The notes beneath the pieces were generated by a model that saw nothing but the letters and a program-made list of their open reading frames with translations, ran no database searches and had not been told where the DNA came from. A program made the position numbers and the translations under genes. Source: 2-01-FULL-45-10 sp964433975 (lineage in GTDB: Bacteria; Omnitrophota; Gorgyraeia; 2-01-FULL-45-10). From it: a DNA stretch of 20,253 nucleotides. This document shows, piece after piece, positions 15,221 to 20,253 of this stretch (within the stretch, counting starts at the first letter, position 1; each line of letters opens with the position of its first letter). The DNA lies in assembly GCA_964433975.1 (NCBI GenBank), contig CAYSSS010000029.1:1-20253 (forward strand), read 5' to 3'.

Positions 15221-16730
15221 ATCCTAATTTCCTCAAGCATTCATCCATCTTTTTTTCAGCCTCATCGCGCTGATCCTCAAGATTGTGTAACTTCCTAAGC
15301 GCATCACTGACATCGATCCTAGGCTCTGGTTCCGTCATATCTATGTAACGACTGATATTAAGATTATAGTCGTTTTCCTTAATTTCATCTTGTGAAACCA
15401 CTTTGGCAAATCTTTCTATATCCTCATAATCATTAAATGCGCTAGCGATACGCTCGATGTCTGCGTCTCTGAGCTTATTTTGGTTTTTATCCCCCTCATA
15501 ACATCCCGAAGCGTTTATAAACAAAATCTTATTTTTGCGTTCTTTTGGCTTGTTCCTATTAAAAATCAAAATTGTCGCAGGAATGGGGGTGCCATAGAAA
15601 AGATTCGTGGCTAGCCCTATAACCGCTTCAAAACGGTCTTCTTCTATTAGGGCCTTCCTGATCTTACCTTCAGATGCGCCCCGAAATAGTACGCCGTGAG
15701 GCATCACCACACCAACCATACCTTTATCGTTAATTGTAGCAATCATGTGTTGCATGAAAGCATAATCCCCCTTGGTCTTTGGGGGAATACCATAACGAAA
15801 TCTTCCGAAACCATCATTCTGAGCCGCTTCTATGCCCCAATCTTTTAAGCTGAATGGCGGGTTAGCTATTACTCTATCAAAGAGCATTAACTCGCCCTCC
15901 TTAACGAGCTTAGGAGTCCGTATTGTATCGCCCTTTTCGATTCTTGCATCTGGTAGGTTATGTAGGAGCATATTCATCTTACATATGGCCCAAGTACCCA
16001 GATTCTTTTCCTGGCCGAATAATGAAATATTCCTTGGGTTGCCCTTCTTCCTCTCTATATAATGGGCGCATTCGATAAGCATACCGCCTGAACCACAGGT
16101 GGGATCGCAAATACGCATGCCTTCTTTGGGCTTTAGAAGCTCCACGATCAGCTGGACAACTTTCCGCGGCGTATAAAACTCTCCGCCTTTTTTACCAGCG
16201 TCGTCGGCAAACTTCTCAATAAGGTATTCATAGGCCCTACCCAACATGTCCGGTTCTTCGAGGTCTGTGTTCTTAAGGCTGATTTTAGAGAAGTGGTTCA
16301 CGAGCCGTGACAATACCGAGTCGCGGTTCTTTGTGTCACCGAGCTTGTTGGAATTAAAGTCTATGTCCGCAAGCACGCCTTCAAGGATCTGATTCTTATC
16401 TTCGAGAGCATGGCAGGCCTTGTTGAGCTCATCTCCTATATTTTGTGAAACCTTGCGTATCTCGGACCAACGAGCACGCTTCGGCACAAAGAATTGATGC
16501 TCGTCTGGATCTTCCATGGCTATCTTCGTGGCCTCAGCCTGAGATGTGCCACGTTTAAGCTCCCTTTGCATGACTTTCTCTGCCTCATACTCAAAAACAT
16601 CAGATAGGCGCTTAAGGAATAGAAAACCGAAAATGTAATTCTTATAGTCGGATGAGTCGATCGAGCCGCGTAGAATATCTGCTGCGCCCCATAGATAATT
16701 ATTAAGTTCACCATTTGTTAGCTTTGACAT
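15210..16730 (-). CDS. hsdM: Type I DNA methyltransferase subunit M (HsdM)
   Basis: This 506-residue protein starts with the helical HsdM N-terminal domain (LWGAADILRG...YKNYIFGFLFLKRLSD, residues ~13-45), followed by a class-1 methyltransferase with SAM motif DPTCGSGGML at 209-218 and catalytic ANPPFS at 289-294, the signature of N6-adenine methylation. GGEFYTPR at 182-189 is the conserved HsdM box before the SAM motif. HsdM with HsdS protects host DNA and supplies two copies to the restriction complex. The ATG is preceded by GGGAGGG, the best ribosome site of the module. It overlaps hsdS by 11 nt and follows the short HsdS-like gene by 11 bp. Full length and intact. Confidence 0.95.
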   Translation of the reverse strand: MSKLTNGELNNYLWGAADILRGSIDSSDYKNYIFGFLFLKRLSDVFEYEAEKVMQRELKRGTSQAEATKIAMEDPDEHQFFVPKRARWSEIRKVSQNIGDELNKACHALEDKNQILEGVLADIDFNSNKLGDTKNRDSVLSRLVNHFSKISLKNTDLEEPDMLGRAYEYLIEKFADDAGKKGGEFYTPRKVVQLIVELLKPKEGMRICDPTCGSGGMLIECAHYIERKKGNPRNISLFGQEKNLGTWAICKMNMLLHNLPDARIEKGDTIRTPKLVKEGELMLFDRVIANPPFSLKDWGIEAAQNDGFGRFRYGIPPKTKGDYAFMQHMIATINDKGMVGVVMPHGVLFRGASEGKIRKALIEEDRFEAVIGLATNLFYGTPIPATILIFNRNKPKERKNKILFINASGCYEGDKNQNKLRDADIERIASAFNDYEDIERFAKVVSQDEIKENDYNLNISRYIDMTEPEPRIDVSDALRKLHNLEDQRDEAEKKMDECLRKLGYEK

Positions 16731-16741
16731 TTTTACCCTCC

Positions 16742-17332
16742 CTATTTCTTTATTAGTTCTCCAATAATTTGCTCAGTTATTTTTTTTCTTGTGACCGCAG
16801 CGTCCATACTTATTCTATACTGCTCAGCCGAAGACGCTGTTAAATCTATTATCTGTTTTTGTAAATTGATCGGCAAAACAGGAACCTCAAGCTCTTCTAT
16901 ATTTGAAACTGTAAGCACGAGACGCGTATCAGCGGAAGTCGCACTCGTAAGAATTTTTCTTTGGCCTTCCTTTATATTCAGATATATGGCTAAAAATTCT
17001 GGTAACACTAACTCGCCTAGGCGTATGGCTATTAAGTTTGATGTGATTATAGCCTTGCCAATGTTCTCGGGAATAACAGCGGCTTTCAATAAGCTACCCC
17101 TGCAGGTAACAACGACATCTTTCGGATATATTAAATATCTAGATAAGTTCTTAAAATCCCCGGGTATTAACCGTCGACACGTATCAGGTCTAATAGTTCC
17201 TTCGGCTACATCTTTAATGTTTATTAAGGGGAGACCGTCCGCGCTCTCTTCCATTTTCTCTGTGCTATATAGTGGAGCGCCTGAAAATATCTCTTTCGAT
17301 AATAGTTTTAAAGGCTTCGTTCTTTCTGTCAT
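16742..17332 (-). CDS. Half-size HsdS-like single-TRD protein
   Basis: About 196 residues from the ATG at 17332. It looks like one target-recognition domain plus one coiled coil of an HsdS: LPLINIKDV, the central YLIYPKDVVVTCRG, and the conserved hinge LEVPVLPINLQKQIIDLT, followed by a helix to the end. A normal HsdS has two such halves; this one has a single one, so it could act as a homodimer with a palindromic-type target or modulate specificity with HsdM. I choose this start over an ATG at 17353 because AAAGAGG lies 8 nt upstream and because the promoter's predicted transcription start falls near 17353. It is the first gene of the defence operon. It is not a visible truncation: stop and ribosome site are proper. 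Confidence 0.8.
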   Translation of the reverse strand: MTERTKPLKLLSKEIFSGAPLYSTEKMEESADGLPLINIKDVAEGTIRPDTCRRLIPGDFKNLSRYLIYPKDVVVTCRGSLLKAAVIPENIGKAIITSNLIAIRLGELVLPEFLAIYLNIKEGQRKILTSATSADTRLVLTVSNIEELEVPVLPINLQKQIIDLTASSAEQYRISMDAAVTRKKITEQIIGELIKK

Positions 17333-17359
17333 ATCTCTATCCTCTTTGACCATGCAGAG

Positions 17360-17388
17360 AATATATCATATGGCAATAATCCTGTCAA
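17360..17388 (-). promoter_or_regulatory. Sigma-70-type promoter of the defence operon
   Basis: On the minus strand TTGACA (17383-17388) and TATATT (17360-17365) are separated by exactly 17 nt. This is a perfect -35 and a near-perfect -10. The predicted start of transcription is about 17353, giving a leader of roughly 20 nt with the AAAGAGG ribosome site before the ATG at 17332. It lies in the AT-rich divergent gap to the DUF2924 gene. The strength suggests high constitutive expression unless a regulator binds. Confidence 0.75.
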
Positions 17389-17468
17389 GTAAAAAATAAT
17401 AAATTTTAATGATACATAACATTGGTATTGCTAACACTAAAATATTCCTACTGTATATCGTGCTTATC

Positions 17469-17510
17469 TATAATAGAACTTGCTATATATAAAAACCTAT
17501 GGCTATATAT
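17469..17510 (+). promoter_or_regulatory. Candidate promoter and 20-bp-period direct repeat before DUF2924 gene
   Basis: On the plus strand TATAAT at 17469-17474 is a possible -10 with only a poor -35 (TTCCTA about 18 nt upstream). Downstream, GCTATATAT occurs twice (17482-17490 and 17502-17510), exactly 20 bp apart, i.e. about two helical turns, which would suit cooperative binding of a regulator. The ribosome site AAGGAGG follows at 17521-17527. Confidence 0.4.
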
Positions 17511-17532
17511 GTATTAAGGGAAGGAGGCCAAA

Positions 17533-17976
17533 ATGAGCGAGATAATGGCACTTAAAAACGCACCGGTTGAAGAGCTTCTCAGCCGATATAAGGAGTTTTA
17601 TGGCGAGAATGCCACCAGTAACCATAGGCTCTATCTCTGGCGTAAGATCGCTTATAGGCTGCAGGAGAACGAACAGGGCAGCTTATCAACCAAGGCAAAG
17701 AGTCGACTTAAGGCGCTTATTGAGGAGTATGATCCTATTAATAATAAAGCCCTTAGGCCGGATAAGCCAGCTTCATGTCTGCCTGTTACCGTTAAAGATA
17801 AGCGGCTACCCATTCCGGGAACCGTAATCACTAAAGAGTACAAGAACACTAAGCATCAGGTAAAGGTGCTTGAAAAGGGCTTCGAGTACAATGGAAAGAT
17901 CTATAAGACGCTATCCGCCATTGCTAAAGAAATAACCGGAGCGCATTGGAACGGATACCTGTTTTTTGGATTATGA
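17533..17976 (+). CDS. DUF2924 domain protein
   Basis: This 147-residue protein matches the DUF2924 family: an N-terminal helix pair (LYLWRKIAYRLQE at about residues 36-48), a basic middle and a C-terminal domain PGTVITKEYKNTKHQVKVLEKGF, ending YKTLSAIAKEITGAHWNGYLFFGL. The family is found almost always beside large serine recombinases in mobile elements, and its molecular role is unknown; a recombination-directionality or DNA-binding accessory role is a guess. ATG with perfect AAGGAGG SD, 5 nt spacing. It is followed within 53 bp by the recombinase gene, on the same strand. The high lysine content suits nucleic acid binding. Confidence 0.85.
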   Translation: MSEIMALKNAPVEELLSRYKEFYGENATSNHRLYLWRKIAYRLQENEQGSLSTKAKSRLKALIEEYDPINNKALRPDKPASCLPVTVKDKRLPIPGTVITKEYKNTKHQVKVLEKGFEYNGKIYKTLSAIAKEITGAHWNGYLFFGL

Positions 17977-18013
17977 GATTGCCACGGCCTGCTTCGCAGG
18001 CCTCGCAATGACA
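17975..18013 (+). repeat. Hairpin-forming ATTGC...GCAAT intergenic repeat
   Basis: The element reads GATTGCCAC, then GGCCTGC-TTC-GCAGGCC (arms 17986-17992 and 17996-18002, perfect), then TCGCAATGAC. ATTGC (17978-17982) and GCAAT (18005-18009) also pair, giving a nested cruciform-like structure. From memory it resembles short dispersed palindromes flanked by ATTGCCACG and CGCAATGAC in several bacterial genomes. It fills nearly all of the gap between the DUF2924 and recombinase genes and could attenuate readthrough or insulate translation. No T-run follows, so I do not call it a terminator. Confidence 0.65.
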
Positions 18014-18029
18014 ACGCAAAAGGACGCTT

Positions 18030-19625
18030 ATGGAAAAGATTGAAAAGAAAAAAATTAACTGCGCCATATACACGCGCGTCTCAACTACTGAAGGGCTGCA
18101 GCAAGAGTTTACATCTTTAGATAATCAACGCGAATCCGCTGAAAGCTATATTCAAAGCCAAAAGTCGGAAGGTTGGATAGCATTGCCCGATCGTTACGAT
18201 GATCCTGGCTATACAGGAGCAAATACCGAACGTCCTGCCCTGCAAAAGCTCATGGCCGATATTAAGGAAGGCAAGATTAACTGCGTAGTAGTGTATAAGG
18301 TGGATAGGCTATCACGATCGCTCCTTGATTTCAGTCAGCTCTTGGAGTCCTTTGAACAAAACAACGTAACATTTGTATCAGTAACACAATCCTTCAGCAC
18401 TAATACTTCGATGGGGCGCCTTACTTTGAATATACTCCTCTCCTTCGCACAGTTCGAACGTGAGATTATAAGCGAGCGAACACGCGATAAGATGGCAGCT
18501 TCCAAAAAAAGAGGCAAATGGGTCGGTGGTAGACCACCATTAGGCTATGATATCGACAAGATAAACCGAAAGCTTGTCATAAATCCAAAAGAGGCCGAGA
18601 TCGTAAAAGAGATATTCGATCTTTATCTTGAGAAGCGATCTCTCCTTTCAGTGGCGATAGCCCTTAATAAGAATGATCGTATGACAAAAGGCTACGCGAC
18701 TCTGGAAGGTAGAAAATCCGGCGGTGTGAAGTTCAAAAGTACGAGCATTCAATCGATAGTTAAGAATCCCTTCTATATCGGTAAAGTCCATCATGCCGGG
18801 CAACTTTATCAAGGTGAACAAGAGCGTATACTACCCGACGATATATTCCAAAAGGCTCAAGAAATACTGGCCAATAACCGTCGTGAACGCAAGGTAGCTG
18901 GAGTAGTAACAAACACTGGCCTATTAAACAGCATATTGCGCTGTAAGGCCTGCGATAGCACCATGTACTACATATATAGCAAGAAAGGTGCCAATAAGTA
19001 CCATTACTACCTTTGTATGAACGCCCAGAAGCGTGGCTACAAGAGCTGCCCTACACGCCTCATTTCAGCTCAAGCTATCGAGAATAAGTTTATGGAATTC
19101 TTAAGAACAGTCTGTAAAGATCCGCACATCGAGACCAAGGGCTGGGAATCGCTAACCCTAGAAGAAAAGATACCAGCCCTTAGATCTATCGCCAAGGTCG
19201 CGCATTATGACGCGATTAACGGAGTCCTCGAGATAGTGCTCCATAATGGCGAGAAAGGCCACCAATTCGCGCTAAAGCTGGCTGAGTTAAAGCATATACC
19301 TTATTATCGCCAGCAGGCCGCGATAAGCAAAGAACCGCTCATACGTCAGAACTTGATCCTGGCTCATCAGATAGACCAGACGGTGCGCGAAAAAAGATGC
19401 ACCCTGAAAGAAGTCGCTGGCTGGATCGGCATAAGTCCATCCAGGGTCTGCCACATCGCGACTATGCTCCTCATATCGCCACGAATCCAGGAAGAGATAC
19501 TCCTCTCTGATGATAAGGCGCTAGCCAGCATCCCTGAATACAAACTGCGCGATATAACGCAGGAATTAGACTGGAACAAGCAGCAAGAGATCTGGAACAA
19601 CCTCCTCAAATCCCAGCAAAACTAG
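18030..19625 (+). CDS. Large serine recombinase (site-specific integrase)
   Basis: This 531-residue protein is a resolvase/invertase-type recombinase. The N-terminal catalytic domain (about 10-155) has the nucleophile S18 in YTRVSTTEG, R16, and VDRLSR with R93 and R96, followed by FAQFEREIISERT, the start of the long E helix. A recombinase domain (about 165-285) with GYDID and VKNPFYIGKV follows. The zinc ribbon uses C305, C308, C329 and C340. A C-terminal helix-turn-helix-like segment (CTLKEVAGWIGISPSRVCH) around 446-465 completes it. Such enzymes integrate or excise elements by cutting attP and attB. The start ATG has AAAAGGA 5 nt upstream. It forms a pair with the DUF2924 gene, and inverted repeats follow its stop codon. 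All catalytic residues are intact, so the element may still be mobile. Confidence 0.95.
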   Translation: MEKIEKKKINCAIYTRVSTTEGLQQEFTSLDNQRESAESYIQSQKSEGWIALPDRYDDPGYTGANTERPALQKLMADIKEGKINCVVVYKVDRLSRSLLDFSQLLESFEQNNVTFVSVTQSFSTNTSMGRLTLNILLSFAQFEREIISERTRDKMAASKKRGKWVGGRPPLGYDIDKINRKLVINPKEAEIVKEIFDLYLEKRSLLSVAIALNKNDRMTKGYATLEGRKSGGVKFKSTSIQSIVKNPFYIGKVHHAGQLYQGEQERILPDDIFQKAQEILANNRRERKVAGVVTNTGLLNSILRCKACDSTMYYIYSKKGANKYHYYLCMNAQKRGYKSCPTRLISAQAIENKFMEFLRTVCKDPHIETKGWESLTLEEKIPALRSIAKVAHYDAINGVLEIVLHNGEKGHQFALKLAELKHIPYYRQQAAISKEPLIRQNLILAHQIDQTVREKRCTLKEVAGWIGISPSRVCHIATMLLISPRIQEEILLSDDKALASIPEYKLRDITQELDWNKQQEIWNNLLKSQQN

Positions 19626-19640
19626 CCCACTAACGAGCCG

Positions 19641-19739
19641 TTTACTAGAGATAGATCGAGTCAAATATCCGCTAATTCCTAGTAAATGGCTATTCGCTTG
19701 ATCAATAGTCGCGACTAATCGCCCAATAACCATTTACTA
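19641..19739. repeat. Inverted-repeat cluster, attachment-site candidate
   Basis: TTTACTAG (19641-19648) and CTAGTAAA (19679-19686) are perfect inverted copies. The second arm extends into TAGTAAATGGCTATT (19680-19694), which is inverted again with one mismatch at 19725-19739 (AATAACCATTTACTA). Between these lie two perfect palindromes, TTGATCAA (19698-19705) and TAGTCGCGACTA (19706-19717). The block starts 16 bp after the recombinase stop codon. Attachment sites of large serine recombinases are about 50-bp imperfect dyads, commonly next to the integrase gene, so this may be an att site or recombinase binding site. Confidence 0.45.
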
Positions 19740-19899
19740 CATGCGCCCTAAAATAAGCCAAATCAGAGATAAATTGCCCATATTTGGAGATTACATGGCC
19801 TAGTCTGTAGAAATTTTACACGCTAAAAGAGACGGGTGTTCAAAACTAGCGGCACCGTCGGATAACAATGCCCTAAGTCTTTGAAACGTAAAGACATAA

Positions 19900-19936
19900 A
19901 AATAGCCACGATCGTTGTGATTGATCATGGCTATTT
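19900..19936. terminator. Terminator-like hairpin
   Basis: AAATAGCCACGATC (19900-19913) pairs with GATCATGGCTATTT (19923-19936) over 14 positions with one mismatch and a 9-nt loop. On the minus strand a run of five T residues follows the stem, and on the plus strand only three, so if it is a terminator it acts more plausibly on the minus strand. Its arm shares ATGGCTATTYGC with the inverted-repeat cluster at 19686-19697. Confidence 0.4.
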
Positions 19937-19938
19937 GC

Positions 19939-19970
19939 CTCTCTCCTTTTGAAATGAGAGAGAGATTTTT
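19939..19970 (+). terminator. Weak plus-strand terminator after the recombinase
   Basis: CTCTCTC (19939-19945) pairs with GAGAGAG (19956-19962) around a 10-nt loop, and five T residues occur at 19966-19970. It could end the DUF2924-recombinase transcript about 320 bp past the stop codon. The stem is low in stacking diversity and the distance is long, so the call is tentative. Confidence 0.4.
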
Positions 19971-20088
19971 GGTAGCCTTCACAAGGAGAAAACCCAAAAC
20001 GCTGATTATTTTTATAGAACGAAAATCTCGCTAATAGAATACTACAACGCTACAGAAAAAACAAGATAGGAATTCTCGCGGGGCTCGG

Positions 20089-20126
20089 CACGGCCGCAGG
20101 CCGCCCGCACCCGGCCTGCGGCCGTG
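20089..20126. repeat. Perfect 15-bp GC-rich hairpin
   Basis: CACGGCCGCAGGCCG (20089-20103) and CGGCCTGCGGCCGTG (20112-20126) are perfect inverted copies with an 8-nt loop. Twelve of the 15 pairs are G-C or more. No T-run follows on either strand, so it is not an ordinary intrinsic terminator. It shares the CACGGCC and GCAGGCC words with the repeat at 17975-18013. Confidence 0.7.
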
Positions 20127-20170
20127 TGCGTCCTCGCATACTCTCTGCTACCCGTAAATCACGCGTCTTT

Positions 20171-20237
20171 AAGGCTCGTCCGCTGCCCGCCTACTACCCG
20201 CCAAAATGATCTCGTGGATGGCGGGCCGCCGAGCCTT
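20171..20237. repeat. Nested inverted repeats with two alternative inner pairings
   Basis: An outer stem AAGGCTCG (20171-20178) pairs with CGAGCCTT (20230-20237). Inside, CCCGCCA (20197-20203) pairs with TGGCGGG (20219-20225), or alternatively GCCCGCC (20185-20191) with GGCGGGC (20220-20226). The two inner stems compete for the same strand, as in switching RNAs. Another short hairpin, CCGA-GCGAAG-TCGG, closes the window at 20240-20253. Confidence 0.5.
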
Positions 20238-20253
20238 CCCCGAGCGAAGTCGG

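Larger units (their letters stand above)
19626..20253. other. Non-coding tail after the recombinase
   Basis: This 628-bp stretch has no credible gene. The first 115 bp carry palindromes and inverted repeats (listed separately). From 19897 to 19970 there are two hairpins. Composition is AT-rich until about 20075, then becomes strongly GC-rich (20080-20253) with long perfect hairpins. The abrupt change suggests an element boundary or a structured RNA, but no tRNA, rRNA or known riboswitch is recognisable. Confidence 0.6.

Noticed and set aside
17333..17353. Upstream ATG adding 7 residues to the half HsdS
   Set aside because: The predicted transcription start falls at this ATG and no ribosome site precedes it; the ATG at 17332 has AAAGAGG.
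17975..18013. Rho-independent terminator between DUF2924 and recombinase
   Set aside because: The hairpin is strong, but no T-run follows on either strand.
19800..19997. 65-residue minus-strand open frame
   Set aside because: It starts at a TTG without a ribosome site, runs through two hairpins and has no recognisable domain.
19626..20253. CRISPR array or tRNA attachment site in the tail
   Set aside because: No regularly spaced direct repeats and no cloverleaf with anticodon arm could be found; the repeats are inverted hairpins.

Overview
This is a bacterial accessory region: phage-type genes, a dense defence island and a large serine recombinase with its usual partner gene. The chemistry and the Shine-Dalgarno (SD) sites are bacterial (AAGGAGG, AGGAGG and GGAGGT are common). 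Base composition is moderate in the coding part and strongly GC-rich only in the last ~170 bases. No taxonomic marker is present, so I do not name a host; an uncultured lineage or metagenome contig is possible.

Layout. (1) 1-161, plus: the 3' end of an XRE-type HTH regulator cut by the window edge. (2) 3797-193, minus: a phage-like operon of a ParB-domain/DNA adenine methyltransferase fusion, an HTH protein in the terminase small-subunit position, and a terminase large subunit, overlapping by 8 nt at each junction. (3) 3798-4107: a non-coding gap with inverted repeats around a possible promoter of operon 2 and a clear Rho-independent terminator for the defence operon. (4) 17332-4108, minus: twelve tightly packed defence genes. 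In transcription order they are a half-size HsdS, HsdM, full HsdS, a cytosolic trypsin-like protease, a ThsB-like TIR protein, a two-TM SLATT/DUF4231 protein, HsdR, a YgjP-like zinc metallopeptidase, and a complete type II CBASS (HNH-SAVED Cap5, CD-NTase, E1-E2 Cap2, JAMM Cap3). A near-consensus promoter (TTGACA-17-TATATT) precedes the first gene, and the only terminator I see follows the last. (5) 17533-19625, plus: a DUF2924 protein and a large serine recombinase, divergent from the defence operon. (6) 19626-20253: about 630 bp without a gene, holding a cluster of inverted repeats just after the recombinase (attachment-site candidate), two terminator-like hairpins and a GC-rich structured tail that may mark an element boundary.

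How it fits together. The recombinase/DUF2924 pair probably mobilises the island. The type I restriction-modification genes are split by a protease-TIR-SLATT cassette. By analogy with Thoeris, the TIR protein may make an NAD-derived signal that activates the protease and/or the membrane protein. CBASS follows: the CD-NTase makes a cyclic oligonucleotide, Cap5 senses it through SAVED and cuts DNA, and Cap2/Cap3 attach and remove the CD-NTase through its C-terminal glycine. The protease-TIR-SLATT cassette is the best candidate for an undescribed system.
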